Source: JAWHTC01 sp032586155 (GTDB lineage: Bacteria > Pseudomonadota > Alphaproteobacteria > Rhodobacterales > Rhodobacteraceae). From it: a stretch of 64,000 nucleotides of DNA. The translations under genes and the position numbers were made by a program. The number at the start of each line of letters is the position of its first letter. The stretch's first letter is position 1. A model generated the notes under the pieces. That model saw nothing but the letters and a program-made list of their open reading frames with translations, ran no database searches and was not told where the DNA came from. Location: the NCBI RefSeq assembly GCF_032586155.1, contig NZ_JAWHTC010000003.1, forward strand, positions 372,001 to 436,000, given 5' to 3'. Positions 6,858-16,718 of the stretch are shown piece after piece.

Positions 6858-7454
6858 TTACCACCGCTCCGGATCAACCCCCCGCTGCCGGAACTCCGCT
6901 GCCCGCAGTTTCGTGAACTCGCGCAGGCTCAGATCCTCATGCTGATCGCTGAGGAAATAGGCCAGCACGGTGAAATAGTGGAACGACTTCAGATAGCCCG
7001 GCATCCGGAAGGCGACCGACCGTAAATCCTTGTCTTTCAGTACACCACCCGAATTGAACACCACCGTGGTCGGCGCGCCCGTGACCTTCATGCGCCGCGC
7101 CAGTTGCGCTTCGGTCATCACCGTGCCGTCGCGCGCCCGCACCTTGCGTTTGCCGGCCATGTCCAGTGGCACCACCCGGAAGTTCTTGTTCAGAAGGTCG
7201 CGGATTACCGGGTTCTTGAAGTTCTTTTCATGCAACCGGGTGCAATAGACGCAGCCCGGCTGTTCCCAGAGCAGCATCAGCGATTTGCCTTCCTGCGCCG
7301 CAAGTTCCAGATCGATACCCACATCGCCCTGGCTGGTATCCATCCAGGTTTCCTGTTTCTGCCAGTTGGGTCGTTGGTCAAAGGGGATGTCGTCGGCATG
7401 GGCAACCACCGCCGCGCATAGAACAAAAATAACCGAAAGGAACCTGTGAATCAT
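6858..7454 (-). CDS. Exported thioredoxin-fold protein (SoxW/DUF-type)
   Basis: A 198-residue periplasmic thioredoxin-like protein. The start at 7454 gives a clear signal peptide (MIHRFLSVIFVLCAAVVAHA). The fold is shown by SLMLLWEQPGCVYCTRLHEKNF, with a CVYC redox pair, and by VTGAPTTVVFNSGG, which contains the cis-Pro loop. It probably reduces or oxidises protein disulfides, as in SoxW-like proteins; the partner is unknown. It is followed on the same strand by no other gene. A decayed copy of its tail lies at 6270-6338. It is 112 bases downstream of the GH128-like gene and may share its transcript. Confidence 0.8.
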   Translation of the reverse strand: MIHRFLSVIFVLCAAVVAHADDIPFDQRPNWQKQETWMDTSQGDVGIDLELAAQEGKSLMLLWEQPGCVYCTRLHEKNFKNPVIRDLLNKNFRVVPLDMAGKRKVRARDGTVMTEAQLARRMKVTGAPTTVVFNSGGVLKDKDLRSVAFRMPGYLKSFHYFTVLAYFLSDQHEDLSLREFTKLRAAEFRQRGVDPERW

Positions 7455-7566
7455 GACCGCCCGTTTTTGTGTTTCCGCTATCATTAGCCAATGATCGGGC
7501 CCTTGGGAAACAAAATTTTCGGGAAAGTTCCCATGACGCATGATTGTTGCGAGGGTGGCGGTTGGC

Positions 7567-8412
7567 TTACGGGTTTGCACCAGCCACCTTGCGCGCGCCG
7601 AACCGTGCCAGCACCCGGTCGAAGGCACGACCAACGGGGGTGGGGTTCATCTTGGCATCGACAAGATTGATCCGCGGGGTGCGGCCCTTCCACGGATAGG
7701 GGTTGGCGGCAAACCAGGCGTGGCGCTCGACGTAAGGCAGGGCTTCCATCATCGCGATGGCCTCGGTGGCGAAACGGGCATTCTGTTCATAGGTCACGGC
7801 GCCGGGGCGGGACCAGTTGATCATGGCAAACTCGGTCACCCAGATCGGGCGTTTGTATTCACGATGCACAGCCTGCAGCCATTTGCGGAAGGCGCGCACG
7901 TCACCATTGGTGGAATAGTAATGCACCGCCATGAAATCGACCCGCAGCCCGCGCTTGTCCGCCTCGGTCATGAACCGACGCTGCCATGACCCCTTTCCCA
8001 GCGTTTGACCCTGAGTGGTGGCCGGGCTGCCAAGGCGCAATCCGCGCTTTTCCAGTTTGGGCCACAGGCGAATGGCTTCCTGCACCGACATGCCGGCCTG
8101 GTGCTTGCCGTTTTTCTGGTCCGGCTCGTTGAAACCCAGCAGGGCCTTGACCCGGCGACTCGAGGTGATGCGCTTATTCACGTCTTTTGCGGAATGGATC
8201 ATCGGCACGAATTCAACGGTGCGCGCCGTGCCGCCCTTGTGCCAGATATGGTCGGTGCGCCAGTTGTAGTACCAGCTAAGACCGGCACGGTCCTCGATCC
8301 AGTCAAGCGTCGTGCGGTTGCCGTTTTCCCACGCACCAACACCGACCTTTTGAGCCAAGGCAGGCATGGCCGTCATCATGAATCCGATCAAGAACGCGAA
8401 TGTCCGAAGCAT
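7567..8412 (-). CDS. Secreted GH128-like beta-1,3-glucanase
   Basis: A 281-residue secreted protein with signal peptide MLRTFAFLIGFMMTAMPALA. The body matches the Glyco_hydro_cc/asl1-like family (GH128), which holds endo-beta-1,3-glucanases. LLGFNEPDQ (E96) is the expected acid/base and PIWVTEFAMINW (E194) the expected nucleophile at the ends of barrel strands, and WYYNW near residue 47 is a typical substrate-cleft block. Its length fits a single catalytic domain. A role in digesting laminarin-like algal glucan suits a marine bacterium but is inference. It is inserted in the middle of the spc operon region. Confidence 0.75.
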   Translation of the reverse strand: MLRTFAFLIGFMMTAMPALAQKVGVGAWENGNRTTLDWIEDRAGLSWYYNWRTDHIWHKGGTARTVEFVPMIHSAKDVNKRITSSRRVKALLGFNEPDQKNGKHQAGMSVQEAIRLWPKLEKRGLRLGSPATTQGQTLGKGSWQRRFMTEADKRGLRVDFMAVHYYSTNGDVRAFRKWLQAVHREYKRPIWVTEFAMINWSRPGAVTYEQNARFATEAIAMMEALPYVERHAWFAANPYPWKGRTPRINLVDAKMNPTPVGRAFDRVLARFGARKVAGANP

Positions 8413-8749
8413 ATGTCCCTCGTACTTTTCGGGTAGACTAGATTCCGCGGGTGACGGGAATTGGGTCCCGCAAAGGCAGAATTGTGACGTTACGCTTGCG
8501 CTATGATGTAGTTGTTGATGATTAATACGCCTTTAACGAGTATTTGGCCTTGCCGCTATGCCAATCCGCTGCGTGGCGTTGTCGCAGGTGCCGGATCGTG
8601 ACGGATGCACCGGTTTGCAAGCCCCCTTGCGCGATGCGCGTCTTGGGTCTATACGCGCCCGGTGGCCGCTCGGCCCGATTCAAAAACCAAGAAACGCCGC
8701 GTTTGGCCCTTTACGCTTCATGGGTCAATTCCGGCAAAGGAGAAGCGAC
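8413..8749. other. Spacer between GH128-like gene and rplO
   Basis: A 337-base divergent spacer. No credible reading frame is seen; upstream in-frame extensions of rplO lack a ribosome site. It should hold the promoter of the leftward GH128-like gene, which I could not place, and the rplO promoter given separately. Confidence 0.5.
8627..8655 (+). promoter_or_regulatory. Candidate promoter for rplO-secY-adk
   Basis: TTGCGC (8627-8632), a 17-base spacer and TATACG (8650-8655). A promoter here is expected because rplO is cut off from the upstream spc genes by a strong terminator and oppositely oriented genes. The leader would be about 90 bases. Confidence 0.45.
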
Positions 8750-9223
8750 ATGAAATTGCATGAACTGCGCGACAACGACGGCGCAACCAAATCCCGCAAA
8801 CGTATCGGCCGCGGCCCGGGTTCGGGCAAAGGTAAAACCGGTGGCCGGGGTATCAAGGGTCAGAAATCCCGTTCGGGTGTGGCCATTGCCGGCTACGAAG
8901 GCGGCCAGATGCCGCTCTACCAACGGCTGCCCAAGCGCGGCTTCAACAAGCCGAACCGCAAGAAATTTGCCGTAATCAACCTTGGCCTGATCCAGAAATT
9001 CGTCGACGACAAGAAACTGGACGCCAAGAAAGCCATCACCGAAGACGTGCTGGTCGAAAGCGGCCTTGTACGCCGCAAACTGGACGGTGTGCGCGTTCTA
9101 GCCAAGGGCGACGTTAGCGCCAAGCTGAACCTCGAAGTGACCGGTGCGTCGAAGGCTGCTGTCGAAGCGGTCGAGAAAGCAGGCGGCTCGCTTACGATCA
9201 CGGCTGCGAAAGCTGCCGAATAA
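8750..9223 (+). CDS. rplO: 50S ribosomal protein L15
   Basis: L15, a late-assembly large-subunit protein of 157 residues. The start at 8750 has AAAGGAGAAGCGAC before it and gives MKLHELRDNDGATKSRKRIGRGPGSGKGKTGGRG, the standard N terminus. The C-terminal domain ends EAVEKAGGSLTITAAK. It begins the second block of spc genes. Confidence 0.97.
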   Translation: MKLHELRDNDGATKSRKRIGRGPGSGKGKTGGRGIKGQKSRSGVAIAGYEGGQMPLYQRLPKRGFNKPNRKKFAVINLGLIQKFVDDKKLDAKKAITEDVLVESGLVRRKLDGVRVLAKGDVSAKLNLEVTGASKAAVEAVEKAGGSLTITAAKAAE

Positions 9224-9329
9224 GAGGTTGTCCCCGGGCCACCGGGGCCTTACATAACCTCAAGTTTCCAATTTGCGCCGCCGGGCTGGGAAACCGCCCT
9301 GGCGGCGCTCGCATGAAAGAGCACCTAGA

Positions 9330-10687
<1,358 letters not shown>

Positions 10688-10691
<4 letters not shown>

Positions 10692-11332
10692 ATATCATCC
10701 TTCTCGGACCGCCCGGCGCAGGCAAAGGCACCCAGGCACGTAACCTGGTCGACACCCGCGACATGATCCAGCTCTCGACCGGCGACATGCTGCGCGAGGC
10801 CAAGGACAGCGGCACCGAGATGGGCAAGATCGTTGCCGACGTCATGGCGCGCGGTGAACTTGTGACCGACGAGATCGTGATCGGGCTGATCCGCGAGAAG
10901 CTTGAAGGCGACAAACAGGGCGGCTTCATCTTCGATGGCTTCCCGCGCACCCTGGCTCAGGCCGACGCGCTGGCAACCCTGCTGGCGGAATGTGGTGAAA
11001 GCCTTGATGCCGTGGTCGAGATGCAGGTCGATGACGATGCGCTGGTCGACAGGATCACCGGCCGTTACACCTGCGGCAATTGTGGCGAGGTCTATCACAA
11101 GACCACCAAGCCCGAAGCGGTTGACGGCACTTGTGACAAGTGCGGTGCCCAGGACATGAAGCACCGCGCCGACGACAACGAAGAGTCGCTGCGCACCCGG
11201 CTGATGGAATACTACAAGAAGACCTCGCCACTGATCGGCTATTACTATGCCAAGGGTCAGCTGAAATCGGTCGATGGTCTGGGCGAGATTGCCGAAGTGC
11301 AATCGGCCATCGCCGGCGCGCTGGACGGGTGA
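10688..11332 (+). CDS. adk: Adenylate kinase (zinc-lid type)
   Basis: Catalyses ATP + AMP = 2 ADP in the cytosol. The 214 residues include the P-loop GPPGAGKGTQ (7-16), the AMP-binding DGFPRT block (83-88), and a long LID with four cysteines in CGNC and CDKC (129, 132, 149, 152), which normally bind zinc. The ATGA overlap with secY suggests coupled translation. Its own TGA is overlapped by the GTG of the next gene. Confidence 0.97.
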
Positions 11333-11733
11333 TCCGGGCGGCGCGCATCGCGGCAGCCGCGGCACTGGTTTCGGCCGCCGCAACGCAATCCTTTGCCGGC
11401 AACATGCTCTACATGTCCGATCCCGGCCTCTGTGACGCCGGCGATGGCGTGACGGAGTTGATGGACACGACCTTCCTGTCCGAGCGCAGTGTCGGGAACC
11501 ACTATTTCGAGTGTACCTGGAAGAAGGACCTCGGCAGGCTGCTCAAGCGCCGGTCGCCGGTGGAAATGAAGGTCTCCTGCATGAACGACACGGAAAGCTG
11601 GACTCAGGTCATGCGTTTCAGCATGCATGACGAAACCGGCATCGACTATGACGTGAAGTATCCCAGGTATATCTCGGTCCGGCTTGATCCGCGCGGTACG
11701 CTGGCAGCGCAGTTCTATCCCTGCAGGGACTGA
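11329..11733 (+). CDS. Small exported Cys-containing protein, unknown
   Basis: A 134-residue protein with a signal peptide (IRAARIAAAAALVSAAATQSFA) and a mature part of about 110 residues with four cysteines (GLCDAG, FECTW, VSCMN, YPCRD) that could form two disulfides. I take the GTG at 11329, which overlaps the adk stop (GTGA); longer in-frame starts would lie deep inside adk. No family is recognised. It is the only non-housekeeping gene translationally coupled to the secY-adk pair. Confidence 0.65.
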   Translation: MIRAARIAAAAALVSAAATQSFAGNMLYMSDPGLCDAGDGVTELMDTTFLSERSVGNHYFECTWKKDLGRLLKRRSPVEMKVSCMNDTESWTQVMRFSMHDETGIDYDVKYPRYISVRLDPRGTLAAQFYPCRD

Positions 11734-11951
11734 CAGGGGCGCGGGTTCAACCTGCGCCTGTTGACCCGGTGCAGCGTTTGCACGAATCGCCAAAGAGCGT
11801 CATCATCGTCTCACGGCATCGGGGGATGCCGGTTCCGATTGTGATTGTTCCTGTAGATCTGCCCTTGATGCCCGTGCCCGGTTTCCGGTCGCAAAGCGGG
11901 GTGTTTGGGGTGTCTTCTGATCCTCCCCGCGCATCAATTGGGGGACTACAC

Positions 11952-12215
11952 ATGAAAAAAGCTGTCACTGCATCCGTATTGGCCCTGTCGCTGACCGCGG
12001 CCACTGCAACCGCTCCGTTGGCCCAAGGCCGTGAAACCAATATGAGCGAGCAACAAATCAAAAGCGCCATGGTCAGCACGCAAAGCAGCAGCCCGGCATC
12101 AGCAGCAAGCGCAAGCGGACAGGCGTCGATCAACGGTGTGCCACTGGTACTGGCGCTCGTGATCATTCTGACAATTGCTGCGTCGCGCAGCGGCCACATG
12201 TACTATTCCTACTGA
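11952..12215 (+). CDS. Small exported, membrane-anchored protein, unknown
   Basis: An 87-residue protein. It has an N-terminal signal sequence (MKKAVTASVLALSLTAATATAPLA), a Ser/Ala-rich linker of about 30 residues (SSSPASAASASGQAS) and a C-terminal hydrophobic helix (VPLVLALVIILTIAAS) ending in HMYYSY. GGGGGA lies before the ATG at 11952. No family is recognised. It lies alone between adk and rpsM. Confidence 0.6.
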   Translation: MKKAVTASVLALSLTAATATAPLAQGRETNMSEQQIKSAMVSTQSSSPASAASASGQASINGVPLVLALVIILTIAASRSGHMYYSY

Positions 12216-12529
12216 GGGGAACCCCCGGATTGCGACATGAGCCTGCTGCGGAATTGCGTTACGATTCCGTAGCAATACGAGACCAGATTCCGGGCACTTC
12301 ACGGTGGCCATTCCCGGTATTTGCGGGCATGGTCTAGTTGGTACTTGACGCCTGTTGGATTTCCCAATACCCAGCACCATCTCCTCGGAGAACTGATTCT
12401 GCCCGGGTCGCACCCGGCTTGATCTGACAACCTCGAATTCAGCTGCGGCCCGAAGCGCAAAATCGCCTCGGGCTTACGTTGTGAAAAAAGGTTCCGGCGC
12501 TACGGAACCGCAACGAAAGGAAGTCCCAC
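12216..12529. other. Leader region of the alpha operon
   Basis: A 314-base spacer before rpsM with no credible gene. It holds a possible -35 TTGACG at 12345-12350, with only a poor -10 (TACCCA, 12368-12373). It also holds a hairpin at 12448-12473 (GCCCGAAGCG/CGCCTCGGGC, one mismatch) about 55 bases before the rpsM start. The hairpin may belong to S4-type control of this operon, but I cannot show a pseudoknot. Confidence 0.4.
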
Positions 12530-12898
12530 GTGGCACGTATTGCTGGCGTCAACCTCCCGACGCACAAGCGCGTTCCGATCGCGCTCACTTACATCACCGG
12601 TATCGGCCATACCTCGGCCAAGGCCATCTGCGAAGCCGTGAACATCGACTCGACCCGTCGTGTGAATGAACTCAGCGACGCCGAAGCTCTGGCGCTGCGC
12701 GAGCACATCGACGCCAACTACATGGTTGAAGGTGACCTGCGCCGCGAAGTGCAGATGAACATCAAACGCCTGATGGACCTGGGCTGCTATCGCGGTCTGC
12801 GCCATCGTCGTAACCTCCCGGTTCGCGGTCAGCGGACTCACACCAACGCTCGCACCCGCAAAGGCCCCGCAAAGGCCATTGCCGGCAAGAAGAAATAA
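12530..12898 (+). CDS. rpsM: 30S ribosomal protein S13
   Basis: S13 of the small-subunit head, which contacts 50S and the P-site tRNA. The 122 residues begin at a GTG (ARIAGVNLPTHKRVPIALTYITGIG) with GAAAGGAAG upstream, and end with the basic tail GQRTHTNARTRKGPAKAIAGKKK. It is the first gene of the alpha operon; the rpsD gene that follows rpsK in many bacteria is absent here. Confidence 0.97.
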   Translation: MARIAGVNLPTHKRVPIALTYITGIGHTSAKAICEAVNIDSTRRVNELSDAEALALREHIDANYMVEGDLRREVQMNIKRLMDLGCYRGLRHRRNLPVRGQRTHTNARTRKGPAKAIAGKKK

Positions 12899-12913
12899 GG
12901 GAGGGCTTGATCA

Positions 12914-13303
12914 ATGGCACGTGATACCCGTCGGACCAAGAAAAAGGTCTCCAAGAACATCGCTGCTGGCGTCGCACATGTGAACTCCAGCTTCAACAAT
13001 ACCAAGATCCTGATCTCGGACGTGCAGGGCAACGCGATCGCATGGTCGTCGGCCGGCACCATGGGCTTCAAGGGCTCGCGTAAATCGACCCCCTATGCCG
13101 CGCAGATGGCTGCAGAAGATGCAGGCCGCAAGGCACAGGACCACGGCGTGAAAACGCTGGAAGTCGAAGTGCAGGGCCCCGGCTCGGGCCGTGAATCGGC
13201 ACTGCGCGCGCTGGCCGCCATCGGCTTCAACATCACCTCGATTCGTGATGTGACCCCGATCGCGCACAACGGCTGCCGCCCGCCGAAACGTCGCCGGGTC
13301 TGA
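12914..13303 (+). CDS. rpsK: 30S ribosomal protein S11
   Basis: S11 lines the mRNA exit channel on the platform of the small subunit. The 129 residues include HVNSSFNNTKILISDVQGNAIAWSSAG and the conserved end DVTPIAHNGCRPPKRRRV. It follows rpsM after 15 bases. Confidence 0.98.
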   Translation: MARDTRRTKKKVSKNIAAGVAHVNSSFNNTKILISDVQGNAIAWSSAGTMGFKGSRKSTPYAAQMAAEDAGRKAQDHGVKTLEVEVQGPGSGRESALRALAAIGFNITSIRDVTPIAHNGCRPPKRRRV

Positions 13304-13317
13304 TATATTCGAGCTTT

Positions 13318-13345
13318 CCGGGGTTGTGCATCCGCACGGCCCCGG
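13318..13345 (+). promoter_or_regulatory. Strong hairpin between rpsK and rpoA
   Basis: CCGGGGTTGTGC pairs with GCACGGCCCCGG through twelve pairs, two of them G-U, around ATCC. TCCGTCATTTT follows. It may partly terminate or process the transcript so that rpoA is made at a different level from S13/S11. The tail is too T-poor for a full terminator. Confidence 0.5.
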
Positions 13346-13412
13346 TCCGTCATTTTAACCTCGGGCGTCTTTGGCCTTTGGACATGGGGCAAAGACAAGA
13401 ATGGAGGGACGC

Positions 13413-14429
13413 ATGATCCACAAGAATTGGCAGGAACTGATCAAACCCACAGCGCTTGACGTCAAGCCGGGCAATGACCCGACCCGTCAGGCCACCATCG
13501 TCGCCGAACCGCTGGAACGCGGCTTTGGTCTGACGCTGGGGAACGCGCTGCGCCGGGTTCTGATGAGCTCGCTACAAGGTGCCGCGATCACGTCGGTACA
13601 AATCGACAACGTTCTGCACGAGTTCAGCTCGGTTGCCGGTGTGCGCGAAGACGTCACCGACATCGTTCTGAACCTCAAAGGTGTTTCGGTCCGCATGGAA
13701 GTCGAAGGGCCCAAGCGCCTGTCGATCAATGCCAAGGGCCCGGGTGTTGTCACCGCCGGTGACATCTCTGACAGCGCCGGAATCGAGATCCTGAACCGCG
13801 ATCACGTCATCTGTCACCTTGACGATGGTGCCGATGTCTACATGGAACTGACCGTCAACACCGGCAAAGGCTATGTCGCGGCTGACAAGAACAAGCCTGA
13901 AGACGCACCGATCGGCCTGATCCCGATCGACGCGATCTATTCGCCGGTCAAGCGTGTCTCCTATGACGTGCAGCCGACTCGTGAAGGCCAGGTTCTGGAC
14001 TATGACAAGCTGACCATGAAGATCGACACCGACGGGTCGATCACGCCGGATGACGCGCTGGCCTTTGCTGCCCGTATCCTGCAGGACCAGCTGTCGATCT
14101 TCGTCAACTTCGAAGAGCCCGAAGCCGCCGGCCGTCAGGAAGAAGACGATGGTCTCGAGTTCAACCCGCTTCTCCTGAAGAAAGTGGACGAGCTGGAACT
14201 GTCGGTACGTTCGGCCAACTGCCTGAAGAACGACAACATCGTCTACATCGGCGACCTGATCCAGAAAACCGAAGCCGAGATGCTCCGCACCCCGAACTTC
14301 GGTCGCAAGTCGCTGAACGAGATCAAGGAAGTGCTCTCGGGCATGGGTCTGCACCTCGGCATGGACGTCGAGGACTGGCCGCCGGACAACATCGAAGATC
14401 TGGCCAAGAAATTCGAAGACGCGTTTTAA
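13413..14429 (+). CDS. rpoA: RNA polymerase alpha subunit
   Basis: The alpha subunit, which dimerises to start assembly of RNA polymerase and contacts UP elements and activators. The ATG at 13413 has GGAGGGACGC upstream and gives 338 residues. The N-terminal domain contains ERGFGLTLGNALRRVLMSSLQGAAITSVQ. The C-terminal domain contains LELSVRSANCLKNDNIVYIGDLIQKTEAEMLRTPNFGRKSLNEIKEVL, with the DNA-contact helices. Confidence 0.98.
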   Translation: MIHKNWQELIKPTALDVKPGNDPTRQATIVAEPLERGFGLTLGNALRRVLMSSLQGAAITSVQIDNVLHEFSSVAGVREDVTDIVLNLKGVSVRMEVEGPKRLSINAKGPGVVTAGDISDSAGIEILNRDHVICHLDDGADVYMELTVNTGKGYVAADKNKPEDAPIGLIPIDAIYSPVKRVSYDVQPTREGQVLDYDKLTMKIDTDGSITPDDALAFAARILQDQLSIFVNFEEPEAAGRQEEDDGLEFNPLLLKKVDELELSVRSANCLKNDNIVYIGDLIQKTEAEMLRTPNFGRKSLNEIKEVLSGMGLHLGMDVEDWPPDNIEDLAKKFEDAF

Positions 14430-14486
14430 GGTGCGTGTGAACACGCACCCTACGCCGGAAATGTAGGGTGCGTGATTTCACGCACC
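14430..14486. repeat. BIME-like pair of REP palindromes, copies 2 and 3
   Basis: Two palindromes stand head to head. One is GGTGCGTGT-GA-ACACGCACC at 14430-14449. The other is GGTGCGTGA-TT-TCACGCACC at 14467-14486. CCTAC and GTAGG flank the short gap between them, so the whole element is an inverted pair. The core is the same as at 5832-5851. It lies directly after the rpoA stop. Confidence 0.65.
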
Positions 14487-14607
14487 ATCCACAATGCCCG
14501 CACTGGCGGGGACCAAACTGGGCCTGATGCCCCAAGGAGAGCCGGTGACACGCATCGCAGGCCAGACAAAGTAAAACCGCCCGTAGAGGGCATAAGGAGT
14601 AAGACAC

Positions 14608-15033
14608 ATGCGTCACGCAAAAGGCTATCGTCGCCTCAACCGGACCCACGAGCACCGCAAGGCGCTTTTCTCGAACATGGCTGGCAGCCTGATCGAGCAC
14701 GAGCAGATCAAAACGACCCTGCCGAAAGCCAAAGAACTCAAGCGCGTCATGGACAAGCTGATCACGCTGGGCAAACGCGGCGATCTGCACGCCCGTCGTC
14801 AGGCCGCAAGCCAGCTCAAGGAAGACAAGGACGTCGCCAAGCTGTTCGAGGTTCTGGGCCCGCGCTATGCCGAGCGTCAAGGCGGCTACACTCGCGTTCT
14901 TAAGGCCGGCTTCCGTTACGGCGACATGGCGCCAATGGCGATCATCGAACTGGTCGACCGCGACGTTGACGCCAAAGGTGCCGCCGACAAGGCCCGCGTT
15001 GCCGCCGCAGAAGAGGCGATGGACGAAGAGTAA
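14608..15033 (+). CDS. rplQ: 50S ribosomal protein L17
   Basis: L17 lies near the tunnel exit of the large subunit. The 141 residues begin MRHAKGYRRLNRTHEHRKALFSNMAGSLIEHEQIKTTLPKAKELK, the family signature, and end in an acidic tail. ATAAGGAGTAAGACAC precedes the ATG. It is the last gene of the alpha operon. Confidence 0.98.
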   Translation: MRHAKGYRRLNRTHEHRKALFSNMAGSLIEHEQIKTTLPKAKELKRVMDKLITLGKRGDLHARRQAASQLKEDKDVAKLFEVLGPRYAERQGGYTRVLKAGFRYGDMAPMAIIELVDRDVDAKGAADKARVAAAEEAMDEE

Positions 15034-15057
15034 GCTCTTCATCCCGAAGAATTCAGT

Positions 15058-15092
15058 AAACCCCCGTCCGATGTGGCGGGGGTTTTGCTTTT
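15058..15092 (+). terminator. Rho-independent terminator after rplQ
   Basis: AAACCCCCG pairs with CGGGGGTTT around TCCGATGTGG, followed by TGCTTTT. It closes the alpha operon. The remaining 240 bases to the protease gene hold no gene that I can support. Confidence 0.85.
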
Positions 15093-15281
15093 AGGGGGCG
15101 GCAATTGGGTAAGGCCATGTGGAACAACGAGGTTCTTTGGATGAGACCGAGAAAAAGTGCCATGCTGACAGTGCGGTTCGCCACCCCGCGGATCGGCGAG
15201 CGTACGGCTTTTCCTCAATGTCAGATCAAGGCCACCGCCGGTCAAAGTAACGACTGCGAGCCATGGCCGGTTTACCTCCAC

Positions 15282-15310
15282 TTGCATTCCCGCCTGCGGC
15301 TCCGCATATC
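15282..15310 (+). promoter_or_regulatory. Weak candidate promoter for the Do-like protease
   Basis: TTGCAT (15282-15287), 17 bases, then CATATC (15305-15310), ending 25 bases before the start codon. Only the -35 is a fair match. Confidence 0.3.
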
Positions 15311-15335
15311 TTGACCACGTCAAAGGGAGCCAAAC

Positions 15336-16718
15336 ATGTTCCGCAGTCTCTGCCTGATCTTCGCCCTCGCTGCCGTGCCGCTTGCAGCGGAAACCCGGGT
15401 GCCCACGTCGCAAGCCGAAATCAGCTTCGGATTTGCCCCCTTGGTCAAACAGGCCGCCCCGGCGGTGGTCAATATCTACGCAAAGCGCGTGGTCCAGGTG
15501 CAATCCAGCCCCTTCATGAACGATCCGTTCTTCCAGGACTTTTTCCAGGGCTTTAGCGGACCACCGCGGCCACAGGTGCAAAACAGCCTTGGCTCGGGAG
15601 TGATCCTGGCCGGTGACGGGCTAATGGTCACCAACTACCACGTTGTGCGCGAGGCCACTGACATCCGCGTCGTTCTCAACGATCGCCGCGAATACGACGC
15701 CCGCGTCCTTTTGGCCGACCAGGAAAGCGATCTTGCCATCCTGCAACTCGATGGTGCCAGCGATATGCCACATCTGCCTTTCCGTGACAGCGAGAGTATA
15801 GAAGTCGGCGAGCTGGTGCTGGCCATCGGCAACCCGTTTGGCGTTGGCCAGACGGTGACCAGCGGCATCATTTCCGGCCTCGCGCGCTCGGGCACCGCCT
15901 CGGGCGGCGCGCGCGGCTATTTCATTCAGACCGATGCGCCGATCAATCCGGGCAACTCTGGCGGTGCGCTGGTCGACGTCAACGGTGCGCTTGTCGGCAT
16001 CAACACCCGCATCCTGACCCGCTCGGGCGGATCGAACGGGATCGGCTTTGCCATTCCGTCTTCCCTCGTACAGCGTTTCGTCGAGCAGGCCCGCGACGGC
16101 CATGACAAGTTCCAACGCCCCTGGGCGGGAATGAATGGGCAGCCGGTGGACAGCGACATTGCCGAAAGTCTCGGGCTGGCCACGCCCCAGGGCCTGGTGA
16201 TCTCGGACCTGCACGAGGTCAGCCCATTCCTCGCCGCCGGGTTCCAGCCTGGCGACGTGATCGTCGCTGTCGGCGGACAGGCGGTAAACACCCCCGATGA
16301 GATGATCTTTCGCATGACCGTTGCCGGTCTGGGTAACACTGTCGCCGTGACACGCATCCGGGCGGGTGAGGCCGAAGCGGTCGCGGTCGCTTTGATGGCA
16401 GCCCCCGATGTTCCATCGCGTGATGCACAGACCACCGGCAAACGCTCGGCATTGCCGGGGATGGTGTTATGGTCGCTCAACCCCGCAGTTCTGGCTGAAT
16501 TGGGTCTGCCCCTGTCAGTCGATGGTGTCGTCGTGGCCGATCCCGGCCCGGCTGGGGCGCGTGCCGGGCTTGCGCGCGGCGATGTGCTGCGCTCGATCAA
16601 TGGTGAAGAGGTCCATGACAGCACCGCCGCAGTTGCGGCTCTCAGGAAAGCTTCGCGGCGCCTGACCCTCGACGTACAGCGCGGTGCGCGCCGTGTCGTG
16701 ATGCGGTTCCGGCTCTAG
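15336..16718 (+). CDS. Do-like (DegP/DegQ) periplasmic serine protease
   Basis: An HtrA-family protease-chaperone of 460 residues with a signal peptide (MFRSLCLIFALAAVPLAA). The catalytic triad is visible as H102 (TNYHVV), D132 (ESDLAIL) and S208 (GNSGGAL). Two PDZ domains follow, at about 262-345 and 370-460, which select substrates and govern oligomer size. It probably degrades or refolds damaged envelope proteins. GGGAGCC lies before the ATG. The stop codon shares one base with the rarA start. Confidence 0.93.
   Translation: MFRSLCLIFALAAVPLAAETRVPTSQAEISFGFAPLVKQAAPAVVNIYAKRVVQVQSSPFMNDPFFQDFFQGFSGPPRPQVQNSLGSGVILAGDGLMVTNYHVVREATDIRVVLNDRREYDARVLLADQESDLAILQLDGASDMPHLPFRDSESIEVGELVLAIGNPFGVGQTVTSGIISGLARSGTASGGARGYFIQTDAPINPGNSGGALVDVNGALVGINTRILTRSGGSNGIGFAIPSSLVQRFVEQARDGHDKFQRPWAGMNGQPVDSDIAESLGLATPQGLVISDLHEVSPFLAAGFQPGDVIVAVGGQAVNTPDEMIFRMTVAGLGNTVAVTRIRAGEAEAVAVALMAAPDVPSRDAQTTGKRSALPGMVLWSLNPAVLAELGLPLSVDGVVVADPGPAGARAGLARGDVLRSINGEEVHDSTAAVAALRKASRRLTLDVQRGARRVVMRFRL

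Noticed and set aside
15105..15314. A 69-codon open frame between rplQ and the protease gene
   Set aside because: No ribosome site and no protein-like pattern.
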